From: Rhodospirillaceae bacterium
Lineage (GTDB): Bacteria; Pseudomonadota; Alphaproteobacteria; Dongiales; Dongiaceae
NCBI GenBank assembly: GCA_016712715.1
Contig: JADJQM010000002.1
Coordinates: 372,001 to 436,000 of the forward strand
Length of the DNA: 64,000 nt
Reading direction: 5' to 3'
In this document: piece after piece, positions 27,699-37,168 of the stretch
Layout: every line of letters begins with the position of its first letter
Numbering within the stretch: position 1 is the stretch's first letter
Program-made: the position numbers and the translations under genes
Notes under the pieces: generated by a model
What the model saw: the letters and a program-made list of their open reading frames with translations, nothing else
What the model was told of the DNA's origin: nothing
Databases searched by the model: none

Positions 27699-28661
27699 AT
27701 GCTTGAAGATCCGACCAAACGCCTGATGAACCTCAACACGCTTGAGGCGTCGCCGTATTTTGGGCAGGGGTATCGCCAGACCTATTACAGCACCACCCAG
27801 GGCAGCGATGCGTCCAACGTCCTCGACGGCGAAAGCCACGCCAATGCGATCTATGGCAATGGCGGCAACGACACGCTCAACGGATTGGGCGGCAACGATC
27901 TGCTGGATGGCGGCATCGGCAACGACAAGCTCGATGGCGGCACCGGCCATGACAAGCTCTATGGCGGTGACGGCAACGACACGCTGATCGGCGGTGACGG
28001 CAACGACTATTTCGATGGCGGTGCCGGCTACGACACCATGATCGGCGGGGCCGGCCATGACACGGTCGATTATTCGAAATCGACCCACGCGGTCTATATC
28101 GACATGAGCGATGGAAACTTCGGCGGCAATGACAATGTCAGCGGCATCGAGGATTTGATCGGGTCCGATTTCGACGACGATATCGACGGCAGCGACGACG
28201 CCAATCTGATAAAGGGCGGCGAGGGCAGCGACAATATCTGGGGCGGTGCCGGCAACGACACGATCTATGGCGAGGACGGCGACGATTATCTGTTCGGCGG
28301 CTCGGGTGCCAACTTCATCGATGGCGGCAATGGCGACGACCATATCCATGCCGGTGGCGGCAATTACAACGACGTCGTGACCGGCGGCGCCGGGGCCGAC
28401 ACGTTCCATTGGCAAGTCGACGTGATCAGCGGCCACGACATCATCACCGATTACGATCCGCTGGCAGATGCCCTGGAGCTGCACAATCCCTATGGCAACG
28501 GTCCGGCCAGCGTGTTCGTCAACACCAGCGCCGATGGCGACGTCCTGATCTCGTTCGAGAACTCCTCGGTCGAACTCAACGGCGTGCAGAACCAGGGTTG
28601 GGGCACGCTCCAGGACCTGCAGAATGCCGGCTTCAACATCAACTACGTCTCGATCGACTAA
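27699..28661 (+). CDS. Small RTX (hemolysin-type calcium-binding) secreted protein
   Basis: A 320-residue acidic protein. After a short non-repetitive N-terminus, residues about 35-230 hold two blocks of GGxGxDxUx nonapeptides (for example NGGNDTLNGLGGNDLLDGG and GGAGNDTIYGEDGDDYLFG) that form calcium-binding beta-rolls. No signal peptide, and the C-terminus (LQNAGFNINYVSID) fits a type I secretion substrate. No catalytic domain is visible, so a structural, adhesive or calcium-binding role is likely. No ABC/MFP export genes adjoin it. AGGAG (27686-27690) supports ATG 27699. A strong terminator follows. Confidence 0.88.
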   Translation: MLEDPTKRLMNLNTLEASPYFGQGYRQTYYSTTQGSDASNVLDGESHANAIYGNGGNDTLNGLGGNDLLDGGIGNDKLDGGTGHDKLYGGDGNDTLIGGDGNDYFDGGAGYDTMIGGAGHDTVDYSKSTHAVYIDMSDGNFGGNDNVSGIEDLIGSDFDDDIDGSDDANLIKGGEGSDNIWGGAGNDTIYGEDGDDYLFGGSGANFIDGGNGDDHIHAGGGNYNDVVTGGAGADTFHWQVDVISGHDIITDYDPLADALELHNPYGNGPASVFVNTSADGDVLISFENSSVELNGVQNQGWGTLQDLQNAGFNINYVSID

Positions 28662-28684
28662 GAGTCCGAAGCGAATGCGCCACC

Positions 28685-28722
28685 TGACGCCCCGGCCATC
28701 TTGGCCGGGGCGTCATCGTTTT
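28685..28722 (+). terminator. Rho-independent terminator after the RTX gene
   Basis: TGACGCCCCGGCC (28685-28697) pairs perfectly with GGCCGGGGCGTCA (28703-28715) over a 5-base loop, followed by TCGTTTTG. A sequence TGC-TATGAT just downstream (28729-28737) could be an extended -10 for the next gene, but no -35 is evident. Confidence 0.9.
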
Positions 28723-28775
28723 GTCGCATGCTATGATCGGTCTCCCTGCTCCGAGTCGCCGGCCGATCAAACGTC

Positions 28776-29576
28776 ATGCAAGAACGAGACAAATTCGCCA
28801 TCCTGAAGAAGCCCAGCCGGATCTGGGCGATTTCGCCCATTCATGGCGACATGCCCCGTTTGCGCGCCCTCCATGCCTATATCGCCGAGCAGTTCGACCC
28901 CGGCGACCGTCTCGTCTATCTGGGCGGATTCCTGGGGCGCGGGAGCGACGTCACCGGGACGATGGACGAGCTGATCACCTTTCGCCGCCAGATCCTGGCG
29001 CGCCCCATCATGTTCCCCGAGGACATCGTCTACCTGCGCGGCCAGCAGGAGGAGATGTGGAACAAGCTGCTGCAGCTGCAATTCGCCCCCAATCCGCGCG
29101 AGGTGCTGCCCTGGCTCCTCCAGCAGGGTGTCGGCCCCACCATCACCGCTTATGGCGGCGATCCGGCCGAGGGCATCATCCATTGCCGCGAAGGGGCGCT
29201 CGCCATCACGCGCTGGACCAATTCGCTGCGCGCGGCCCAGCAGGCGCGCCCAGGCCATGCGGCCCTCATGTCGGCCATTCGCCGCGCCGCCTATACAGAC
29301 GATCTGGGCCTCCTCTTCGTCCATGCCGGGCTCGACCCGGAGCGGCCGCTCTCGGCCCAGGGCGACAGCCTGTGGTGGGGCGGCAGCGCCTTTGGCGCCA
29401 TGGATCATCCCTATGGCCAGTTCCTCAAAGTGATCCGCGGCTATGACCGGCAGCATGGCGGTCCTGCCATGAGTGCCTTCACCATGACGCTGGATGGCGG
29501 CTGCGGCTATGGCGGCAAGGCGCTGGCGGCCCTGCTCGACCCCAAGGGCGAGCTCCTCGACCTGGTCGAGGCTTGA
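28776..29576 (+). CDS. Degenerate calcineurin-like phosphoesterase (probable pseudo-phosphatase)
   Basis: A 266-residue protein laid out like a PPP-type Ser/Thr phosphatase, but the metal motifs are altered. GDxHG reads SPIHG, GDxxDRG reads GGFLGRG, and GNHE reads GQQEE. The later LFVHAGLDP histidine is kept. The fold is therefore probably present but hydrolysis unlikely, unless other residues bind metal. Frame and length are intact with normal codon use, arguing for a selected non-catalytic role. It converges on the adenylate cyclase gene 15 bases away. Confidence 0.75.
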   Translation: MQERDKFAILKKPSRIWAISPIHGDMPRLRALHAYIAEQFDPGDRLVYLGGFLGRGSDVTGTMDELITFRRQILARPIMFPEDIVYLRGQQEEMWNKLLQLQFAPNPREVLPWLLQQGVGPTITAYGGDPAEGIIHCREGALAITRWTNSLRAAQQARPGHAALMSAIRRAAYTDDLGLLFVHAGLDPERPLSAQGDSLWWGGSAFGAMDHPYGQFLKVIRGYDRQHGGPAMSAFTMTLDGGCGYGGKALAALLDPKGELLDLVEA

Positions 29577-29591
29577 AATACTCCAGCCGGA

Positions 29592-31415
29592 CTACTCCAG
29601 CCGGAAAATCTCCGTCGCCGTCGAGCGGCCCGGCAACACGTCGACGCCGAGCGGTATCAGCGTAACTTCCGGCGGCAGCAAGGCCGCCGTGTCGGCGCTG
29701 AGGCTGACGATGACCGAGCGTTTGCCGTCATCGACCTGCTTGCCATATTGCTCGAGCCGCTGGGCGATGTTCACGGCGTCGCCCACCAGCGTGTAGTTGA
29801 TGCGGCCGGGTGCGCCGATATTGCCGGCGATGGCGCGGCCGCTATGGATGCCGATGCGGATTCGCACGGGGCTAAGGCCCTTGGCGGCACGGCGCGCATT
29901 GTCGGCCGTGAGGCGCGCGCTGATGCGCTGTGCGGCGTGGACAGCGCGGACGGCGTGATCTTCCTGCACTTCCGGCGCACCCCAGAAGGCCATGATGGAA
30001 TCGCCGATGTATTTGTCGATGCTGCCGCCCCCCGCCACGATATGGCCGCCCAGCAGCGTGAAATGTCGGTTGAGGAAGGCCGCGAGACGGCGTGGGCTCA
30101 AGCGCTGGGCGATGCCGGAAAAGCCGACGATGTCGGTGAACAGCACCGTCACCTCGACCTCGCGCGAGGCCAGCACCTGGCTGCTGGTCGGCCGCATGAG
30201 ATGGGGCACCAGCGATTGCGGGACATAGGTCGAAAACCAGCCAAGCCCATTGCGCATGCGGTTATAGGCATAGGCCGCGACGTCGATCTCGCGGAAGCGG
30301 CTGCGCGGCAGGTTGGGCGCGCCGCTGAAATCGAGTGCCGCCAGATGGCGCGTGGCGTCGGCCAGGGCCCGCACCGGCTCGCCGATGCGACGCCCAAGGA
30401 ACAGCGCCAGGGCGATGGCGATAACAATGACCACCGCAGCGCCGTACAGCGTCAACATCAGCTTCTCGAACACGCTCTCGACCACTGAGGATTTGAGATA
30501 GACGCCGATCGTCAACGGTTGGTCGATGAGGTCGGGAAAATCCTTGAAGATGATCAGGTACTGATTGTCACCCACCGTCACCATCTGCGCCTGAAACGGG
30601 GAGTCCGGGCGATTTTCCGGCGTTACGGTCCGGGCTTTGGTGGCATCGAACTGCGCCAGCACCGGATCGGTGATCTCGTCGAAACGCGGCAGCGGCCGTT
30701 CCTCGCTGAGGTGAAAATCGCCGCTGAACAACTCCCGATGCGAGAACACGATGCCGTTTTCGCCCAGCACAAAGGGCGTCGTTTCCGGCCCGCTGCGGCC
30801 TTTCAGATTCTCGGAGATCTGCGGCAAGGACACCACCGCGGTGAACACGCCCAACACTTCGCCCTTGTGGCGCACTGGCGCCAGCGCCGACATGACCGGC
30901 TTGTCGAGATCGGGGATGTAGATCGGCGCACCCCAGATCGGGTCATGCGCCGCCGAGCCCAGCCGCAACGCCTGCCGGTAACTTGCTTTGTACAGGCCGT
31001 CATCTACCCGCGCGACGTAGAGCTTGCCGTCGCGCTGCCGGGTCGCTACCACGACGCTGAGATCCGGGCGGATGAAACTGACACTCGTCAGTTGGGGTGA
31101 CGCGGCAAGGGAGCCCATCAGCAGGTCGGAAAGGCGCTGGTTGTCGTCAAGGGCGACCTGGCCGCTGGCAATATAGCCGGAGAGGAAGCGCACTTGCTCA
31201 AGTGCTGGATCGAGCTCTCCCACCAGCGATTTTTCGAGATTCGTGATCTCGCGGTCGACCAGAACATTGAGCAGGTCAGTGGTGTTTTCGACGGCGATGA
31301 GATTGATCACCGCCGCCACCAGCGCGATGGCCAGCGCGGCAAGGCCGCCAAAGGTGGCGGCCAGCACCACCCAGATGGGAAAGCGCCAAGCTCTTTGATC
31401 GGATACGCGGGCCAT
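29592..31415 (-). CDS. Membrane adenylate/guanylate cyclase (class III) with Cache-like sensor and HAMP
   Basis: A 607-residue receptor cyclase. TM1 is about residues 13-40, an extracytoplasmic dCache-like sensor about 45-320, TM2 about 325-350, then HAMP (RRIGEPVRALADATRHL) and the catalytic domain from about 405. Metal aspartates are in VLFTDIVGFS and YIGDSIMAFWG. The purine-specifying lysine is in SIDKYIGD, paired with Thr in NYTLVGDAVN, the K/T pattern of class IIIb adenylate cyclases. Transition-state N and R are in NIAQRLE. It makes cAMP in response to an external ligand. Downstream of the M48 gene by 35 bases, likely the same transcript. Confidence 0.9.
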   Translation of the reverse strand: MARVSDQRAWRFPIWVVLAATFGGLAALAIALVAAVINLIAVENTTDLLNVLVDREITNLEKSLVGELDPALEQVRFLSGYIASGQVALDDNQRLSDLLMGSLAASPQLTSVSFIRPDLSVVVATRQRDGKLYVARVDDGLYKASYRQALRLGSAAHDPIWGAPIYIPDLDKPVMSALAPVRHKGEVLGVFTAVVSLPQISENLKGRSGPETTPFVLGENGIVFSHRELFSGDFHLSEERPLPRFDEITDPVLAQFDATKARTVTPENRPDSPFQAQMVTVGDNQYLIIFKDFPDLIDQPLTIGVYLKSSVVESVFEKLMLTLYGAAVVIVIAIALALFLGRRIGEPVRALADATRHLAALDFSGAPNLPRSRFREIDVAAYAYNRMRNGLGWFSTYVPQSLVPHLMRPTSSQVLASREVEVTVLFTDIVGFSGIAQRLSPRRLAAFLNRHFTLLGGHIVAGGGSIDKYIGDSIMAFWGAPEVQEDHAVRAVHAAQRISARLTADNARRAAKGLSPVRIRIGIHSGRAIAGNIGAPGRINYTLVGDAVNIAQRLEQYGKQVDDGKRSVIVSLSADTAALLPPEVTLIPLGVDVLPGRSTATEIFRLE

Positions 31416-31450
31416 TGGCCGGCTAGTATCGCAGCTACGCTAGACGCCGA

Positions 31451-32932
31451 TCAATAGCTGACAATCTTGACCATCTGCCCCGCCTGCAGCGGCTGACCCT
31501 GGTCGAGGCGGTTGATCACCTTGAACCAGTCGACCTTGGCCTCGTCGAGCGCCATGCGGGCGCTAAGGCTTTCGACCGTGTCGCCGGGCTGCACGGTGAC
31601 GATGCGGATGCGTTTGGCCTTGAAGCCGCCGGCCTCGGCGGCCGATATCTGGCGGAAGCTGTTGGCCGTGGCACCGAACTGGTCGTCCATGCTGTTGAAG
31701 CTTTGCGTGGGGGCCGCAAACAGGAAGCGGTAGACATGATTGTCCGGGAAGCGCACGGCGATGAGGCGGAAGGTTGCCGGCTTCTCGTTGACGGTGCCCT
31801 GCGCGATGCCGGTCGCCGCCTCCATGCCGTTGATGTTGATGCGCTGGGCATCGGCGATCTTGGCCTTGGGGTTCCACTGGGTTTGCACATAGGCGAGGAG
31901 ATCGCCGGTATCCTTTGGCGCCATGTCGAAGACCATCGCGCCGTTCTTGGCCTGGCCGATCACGGCTTCCGGCTTGTTGACCAGCCTGAACCCCGCCGGC
32001 GCCGTGAAGGTGAAACGAAGCGCTGGATGGATAAATTCGCGCCCCTGGATGACGCCCTGCTGCGGGTCATCGCCCCACAGGATGCCGTCGATCTTGGTGA
32101 GATATTCGTTGCGCGCGGTCATGCCGCCCGGCGTGGCGGGGCCAGCGGCGTTGATCGCCTGCTGCACCCGGTCGGCCGTGCGCGGATGGCTTTGCTTCAT
32201 GCTGTAGGCGTCGGCCGCCGCTTCGTTGCCGGCGAGCCGCGCCTGCAGGCGCGTATCGGCATTGAGGGCCGAGAGAAAGCTTGCCATCGCCTGCGGGTCA
32301 TAAGTGGCGCGCTTCAGGTAGCGGACACCAAGTGTATCGGCTTCGAACTCCTGATCCTGCGAATAGGTGCCCAGATAGGTCTGGGCGCCCTCGGTCGCCA
32401 ACTGTCCGCCCATCTGGCCACCCTGCTCGCCCCCCAGCAGCGTACCCAGCAGCACGCCGGCCAGTACGCCGATCTGGGCCTTCTGCTGCTGGCCCATGCG
32501 TTCGGCGGTATGGCGCGCGGTCACATGCCCGACCTCATGGCCGAGCACGCCGGCCACTTCCGCCTCGTTGACGGCGAGGGCCAGCAGGCCGCGGGTGATG
32601 TAGATGTAGCCGCCGGGCAGGGCGAAGGCGTTGATGTCTGCCGTGTCGAGGACGGTGAAAGTATATTTGACGTCCTGGCGTTCCGACGTCGCCGCCACGA
32701 ACTGGCCGACGCTGTCGATATAGGTATTGAGGGCCGGTTTTTCGGCATAGGCGCCGCCGAATTCCTGCAGGATCTTGGGATGTTCCTCGGCGCCGATCTG
32801 GCTTTCCTGCGCTTCCGAGATCGGTGTTGAAAACGTGCGGCCCGTGGCCGGACTGGTCGCCTGCATGCAGCCGCTGACCAGCAACGCCGTGCCGGCGAGA
32901 AGAAGGGCGGGAAGAACGAGCTTGATACGCAT
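31451..32932 (-). CDS. M48 family lipoprotein metalloprotease with C-terminal LysM
   Basis: A 493-residue protein. The signal peptide ends in lipobox LVSGC (Cys22), so it is probably outer-membrane anchored. Zinc ligands are HEVGH (H132, E133, H136) and the glutamate in EFEADTLG. The C-terminus from about residue 445 is LysM-like (VQPGDTVESLSARM). The BepA/YfgC type of M48 protease works in outer-membrane protein quality control, and LysM suggests peptidoglycan contact. ATG 32932 begins the signal peptide; a longer frame to 32959 adds residues in front of it. Divergent from the proline iminopeptidase gene. Confidence 0.92.
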   Translation of the reverse strand: MRIKLVLPALLLAGTALLVSGCMQATSPATGRTFSTPISEAQESQIGAEEHPKILQEFGGAYAEKPALNTYIDSVGQFVAATSERQDVKYTFTVLDTADINAFALPGGYIYITRGLLALAVNEAEVAGVLGHEVGHVTARHTAERMGQQQKAQIGVLAGVLLGTLLGGEQGGQMGGQLATEGAQTYLGTYSQDQEFEADTLGVRYLKRATYDPQAMASFLSALNADTRLQARLAGNEAAADAYSMKQSHPRTADRVQQAINAAGPATPGGMTARNEYLTKIDGILWGDDPQQGVIQGREFIHPALRFTFTAPAGFRLVNKPEAVIGQAKNGAMVFDMAPKDTGDLLAYVQTQWNPKAKIADAQRININGMEAATGIAQGTVNEKPATFRLIAVRFPDNHVYRFLFAAPTQSFNSMDDQFGATANSFRQISAAEAGGFKAKRIRIVTVQPGDTVESLSARMALDEAKVDWFKVINRLDQGQPLQAGQMVKIVSY

Positions 32933-33072
32933 GCTGGGTGGCTCCGAGACCGATTCCAAAAACCTGGCTGGGCAGGATATTAACCCGCCCGCCGCGCCGT
33001 CGAGGCGGTTTTTTCGTGGGTCCGAGCAGTCTTAACGTCACAATCGTGCGATGGTTCCGGGCGGGAAACCCG

Positions 33073-33103
33073 TTGCTGGGCTTCGGGATCGCCATGCTAT
33101 AAC
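33073..33103 (+). promoter_or_regulatory. Possible promoter for the proline iminopeptidase gene
   Basis: TATAAC at 33098-33103 is preceded by TGC, an extended -10. TTGCTG at 33073-33078 lies 19 bases upstream, a little far for a -35. The distance to the ATG is about 40 bases. Confidence 0.4.
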
Positions 33104-33144
33104 GGCAGTCACCTTCGCCCCTCCGCCCAGGATATCCCCGCACC

Positions 33145-34095
33145 ATGCCGCCCAAGGACCTCTATCCGGATATCGCGCCCTATCGCACGGGCGAACTACC
33201 GCTCGATGATCTGCATGTCATGTATTTCGAGGAAAGCGGTCATCCCAAGGGCGTCCCCGTCGTGTTCCTGCATGGTGGACCTGGGGCCGGGGCCAATGCC
33301 AGCCATCGGCGCTTTTTCGATCCGAAGCATTACCGCATCATCATTTTCGACCAGCGCGGCAGCGGGCGCTCGAAGCCCCTGGGCGAGATCCGGAACAACA
33401 CCACGCCGCTGCTGATCGAAGACATGGAACGGCTGCGCCGGCACCTTGAACTCGATTCCTGGTTTGTTTTCGGCGGTTCCTGGGGATCGACGCTGGCGCT
33501 GGCCTATGCGGAGTTTCATCCGGACCGGGTGCGCGGCCTGGGCCTGCGCGGCATTTTCCTGTGCCGGAAGTCGGAAATCGACTGGTTTCTCTATGGTCTC
33601 AAAGAGCTGGCGCCGGAAGCCTGGCGGGCCTTTTCCGGCTACATCCCTGAGGTGGAACGGCATGACCTGCTCGGCGCCTACCACAAGCGGCTGATGCATG
33701 CCGACCCCAAGGTGCATATGCCGGCGGCGCGTGCCTGGAGCGTCTATGAGGGGAGCTGTTCCACCCTGCTGCCCAGTCCGGAGACGATCCAGGCCTTTTC
33801 CGGCGATACGCTGGCCCTGGGATTGGCCCGCATGGAAGCGCATTACTTCGCCAACAACATCTTCCTGCCCGAGAATTTCCTCATCGAGAATATCGAGCGG
33901 ATCCGCAAGATCCCGGCTTTCATCGTGCAGGGGCGCTACGACCTGGTCTGTCCGATCCGCTCGGCCGACGACCTCGCCCGCTTGTGGCCGGAAGCCCGCT
34001 ATACCGTCATCCCCGATGCCGGCCACTCGGCCATGGAACCCGGCACCCGTGCGGCCCTGGTTATGGGCATGGAGCGGTTCAAGGAATTGGGTTAA
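33145..34095 (+). CDS. pip: Proline iminopeptidase
   Basis: A 316-residue alpha/beta hydrolase of the S33 family removing N-terminal proline. The oxyanion motif is HGGPGAGAN, the nucleophile elbow is GGSWGSTLA, the acid is in VQGRYDLVCP, and the catalytic histidine is in PDAGHSAMEP. The LYPDIAPYRTGELPLDD start is typical of bacterial Pip. Length is normal. Single gene, divergent from the M48 protease. Confidence 0.94.
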   Translation: MPPKDLYPDIAPYRTGELPLDDLHVMYFEESGHPKGVPVVFLHGGPGAGANASHRRFFDPKHYRIIIFDQRGSGRSKPLGEIRNNTTPLLIEDMERLRRHLELDSWFVFGGSWGSTLALAYAEFHPDRVRGLGLRGIFLCRKSEIDWFLYGLKELAPEAWRAFSGYIPEVERHDLLGAYHKRLMHADPKVHMPAARAWSVYEGSCSTLLPSPETIQAFSGDTLALGLARMEAHYFANNIFLPENFLIENIERIRKIPAFIVQGRYDLVCPIRSADDLARLWPEARYTVIPDAGHSAMEPGTRAALVMGMERFKELG

Positions 34096-34386
34096 CCGGC
34101 GATTCTGCCGGGAACCCAGAGGCGGTCCGGCCGGTTAGGGCCAAACAAGCTCGCCGTCCGACCGGCATCACGGCAATCACGCGATGTTGTTACCGGTGCG
34201 GCCGCTCTACCCCTTGCAAAAACTTAAGAAACTGGCGATTTTGCGTTGCAGTAGCCGACCGGGCCGGGATGATTTCTAGACCCGCGCGGCTCAATGGAAA
34301 CAGGCGATCGATCGGATCGGATTGGTAGCGGCCCCCTGGGCCAGGCGATCAGTCCGGCCGGGATGGCGTTCGGGTTCGGGACAAAC

Positions 34387-37155
34387 ATGCGTTTCAGTAA
34401 CTGGCTCATCGGCCTGGCGGTCGCTGCCATGGTCGCCGCGGCGTGGTTCTTGTTGAACCCGACAATCGCTGCCGATCCGTTTGAAGGGCAGCTGAGTGGC
34501 GTCTCATATACTGCTTGGCGGCAGGACCCGACCTCGCTCGAAAAGCGTGAACCGACCGTCGACGAGATTCGCGAAGATTTGGCGATTCTGGCTGGTAAAA
34601 CGCAATCGATTCGTACCTATGAATCGACCGGCGTATCGCAGCGAATTCCAGCCATGGCGAATGATCTGGGTATCAAGGTTACTGCCGGCGCCTGGATCGA
34701 CAGCGACAAGACGACGAACGAAGCCGAGATCGCCAATCTGGTGGTGATCGCCCACGATGTCGGTGGCGTCAACCAGCTCATCGTCGGCAACGAATTCCTG
34801 CACCGTTATCGCATGTCGGCCGAGCGCGTCCAGGCGCTCGATCCGGATGGTCAGAAAGGACTCAAAGAGGGCTTTGCCGATCCGGAGCTGAAGGCGGAGC
34901 TCATCAGCTATCTGCGCCGCGTGCGCGCCAGCAGCGACCTGCCGGTGTCGACCGCCGAGCCCTTCGACATCTGGCTCAACAATCCGGACCTTGCCAACGA
35001 GACGGACTACATCGCCATCCACATCCTGCCCTTCTGGAACGGCATCAACATCGACCAGGCCATCAAGTGGACGCTCGATCGTTATCGCGTGGTGCAGGAG
35101 ACATTCCCCGACAAGCGCATCCTCATCGCCGAAGTGGGCTGGCCGAGCGAAGGCCTCACCCGGTCGACCCTCAGAGAGGAAGGCGAGGAGTATCAGAACA
35201 AGGGTGGCGCCGTGGCCTCGCCGGTCAATCAGGGCCTGTTCCTGCGCAAGTTCCTGCTTGAAGCCAAGAAGGCCGACATCGACTACAACGTGATCGAGGC
35301 CTTCGACCAACCCTGGAAGATCGCGGTCGAAGGTGGTGTCGGCGCCTATTGGGGCCTGTGGAATGCCGACCGACAATTGAAGCCCGCACTTCAAGGCAAT
35401 CTCATCAATTTCGCGAACTGGCCGGTCTTTGCCATCGCCTCGGTGGTGATCGGCCTGCCCTTCGTCCTGTTCCTGATGCGCACCGAGCTTGGCATGAAGC
35501 GGCGCGGGCGCTTCTTCATCGCCCTTCTCGGCTATGGTGGTGTGCTCACCGGCATTCTCATCTATGCCCAGTACAGCAAGCTTTACCTGACGCTCTACGA
35601 CATCATCGCCATGGTCGCGGTGGCGCCGGCCTTCCTGCTGCTGCTCGCCATCTTCCTCATCGAGGGTCTCGAGATGTCGGTCAATCTGTGGCTGGGACAA
35701 TCGAAGCGCGCTCTGGTGCCGCCGCCGGTCCACAGTTCGTGGAAGCTGCCCAAGGTATCGGTGCATGTGCCCTGCTACAACGAACCGCCCGACATGATGA
35801 TCGAGACCATCCAGGCGCTGGAGAAGCTCGACTATCCGAATTTCGAAGTCCTCATCATCGACAACAACACCAAGGATGATGCGGTCTGGCAGCCGGTCGA
35901 AGCCTATATCAAGTCGCTGAACCGGCCGAATTTCCGCTTTTTCCACCTGCCGAAATGGCCGGGCTTCAAGGCCGGCGCCTTGAATTATGCGCTGACCGAG
36001 ACCAATCCCGACGCGGAGATCATCGCCACCATCGACAGCGATTACATCGTGCGGGCGCGCTGGCTTTCGGATCTCGTGCCGCATTTCACCAACCCGCAGG
36101 TGGCCCTCGTCCAGGCGCCGCAGGATTACCGCGATGGGCATGAAGACCTCTTCAAGCGCATGTGCTTCTGGGAATATGCCGGCTTCTTCTATCTCGGCAT
36201 GAAGAGCCGGGACGAGAAGAACGCCATCATCCAGCACGGCACCATGGCGCTCATCCGTCGCTCGGCCCTCACGCAAGCCGGTGGCTGGGCGGAATGGTGC
36301 ATCACCGAGGATGCGGAGCTGGGCCTCCGTTTGTTCGAAGCCGGACACAAGGCGGTTTATACCGAGAAGAGCTATGGCCGCGGCCTGATGCCCGACAGCT
36401 TCGATGCCTTCCGCAAGCAGCGCTATCGCTGGGCCTATGGCGCCATGCAGATCCTGAAAAGCCATTGGCGCGATCTGCTGCCGTTCCGCGGCAAAAGGCT
36501 GGAACCGGCGCAGCGCTATCAGTTCCTGGCGGGCTGGCTGCCCTGGATCGCCGATGGCCTGCAGCTCTCCTTCATCGCCCTCTCGGTCGCCTGGACGGCG
36601 GGCATGATTCTGTGGCCGCAATATATCGCCCCGCCTCTGGCGCTCTATCTCTTCGTCACCATCGGCATGTTCGCCTTCAAGGTCGGCAAGTCGTTCTGGC
36701 TTTATGCCGAGAAGGTGCCGTGCAGCTTCCTCGACAATATCGGCGCGTCATTGGCCGGTCTTGCGCTCTCCTATTCCGTCGGCAAGGCGGTGTGGCGCGG
36801 CATCTTCACTTCGAACCTGCCGTTCCACCGCACGCCCAAGATGGAGAATGCGCCGGCCGCCTTGCGTGGCCTGGTGTCGGCGCGCGAGGAGACGCTGATC
36901 TTTCTCATCCTGGTCGGCTGCGGTGTCTGGACTCTTTATGCCCGCGATTTCCAGCATGATGCGAAGCTGTGGGCGGTCCTCATGTTCGTGCAATCGCTGC
37001 CTTTCTTCTCGGCGCTGCTGCTCTCGATGATCAACGCCCTGCGCATCGGCCAGCGCGGCAGCCATCCGGAGACGTCGCTGACCGAGGCCATGGCAGTTGC
37101 CAGCGGCGCCCAGGCCGAGATCGACACCGCGCCCGAGACCAAGAAGGCTGCCTGA
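34387..37155 (+). CDS. ndvB: NdvB-like beta-glucan synthase: GH17 fused to membrane GT2
   Basis: A 922-residue fusion. N-terminal TM about residues 7-28, then a GH17 domain (about 35-340) keeping both catalytic glutamates (E136 in VGNEF, E249 in AEVGWPSEG). Further membrane helices lie around 345-430. A GT2 domain (about 450-700) carries D550/D552 in TIDSDY, E641-D642 in TEDAEL and the QxxRW motif QRYRW at 678-682. C-terminal helices follow. This architecture is that of cyclic beta-(1,3)/(1,6)-glucan synthases (Bradyrhizobium NdvB, Pseudomonas NdvB). ATG 34387 opens the first membrane helix; earlier in-frame ATGs add only low-complexity sequence. Confidence 0.88.
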   Translation: MRFSNWLIGLAVAAMVAAAWFLLNPTIAADPFEGQLSGVSYTAWRQDPTSLEKREPTVDEIREDLAILAGKTQSIRTYESTGVSQRIPAMANDLGIKVTAGAWIDSDKTTNEAEIANLVVIAHDVGGVNQLIVGNEFLHRYRMSAERVQALDPDGQKGLKEGFADPELKAELISYLRRVRASSDLPVSTAEPFDIWLNNPDLANETDYIAIHILPFWNGINIDQAIKWTLDRYRVVQETFPDKRILIAEVGWPSEGLTRSTLREEGEEYQNKGGAVASPVNQGLFLRKFLLEAKKADIDYNVIEAFDQPWKIAVEGGVGAYWGLWNADRQLKPALQGNLINFANWPVFAIASVVIGLPFVLFLMRTELGMKRRGRFFIALLGYGGVLTGILIYAQYSKLYLTLYDIIAMVAVAPAFLLLLAIFLIEGLEMSVNLWLGQSKRALVPPPVHSSWKLPKVSVHVPCYNEPPDMMIETIQALEKLDYPNFEVLIIDNNTKDDAVWQPVEAYIKSLNRPNFRFFHLPKWPGFKAGALNYALTETNPDAEIIATIDSDYIVRARWLSDLVPHFTNPQVALVQAPQDYRDGHEDLFKRMCFWEYAGFFYLGMKSRDEKNAIIQHGTMALIRRSALTQAGGWAEWCITEDAELGLRLFEAGHKAVYTEKSYGRGLMPDSFDAFRKQRYRWAYGAMQILKSHWRDLLPFRGKRLEPAQRYQFLAGWLPWIADGLQLSFIALSVAWTAGMILWPQYIAPPLALYLFVTIGMFAFKVGKSFWLYAEKVPCSFLDNIGASLAGLALSYSVGKAVWRGIFTSNLPFHRTPKMENAPAALRGLVSAREETLIFLILVGCGVWTLYARDFQHDAKLWAVLMFVQSLPFFSALLLSMINALRIGQRGSHPETSLTEAMAVASGAQAEIDTAPETKKAA

Positions 37156-37168
37156 AGGCGTGCACCAG

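Noticed and set aside
34096..34386. Hidden tRNA or small RNA in the pip-ndvB gap
   Set aside because: No T-loop or anticodon arm pattern and no convincing hairpin-T tract; treated as plain intergenic sequence.
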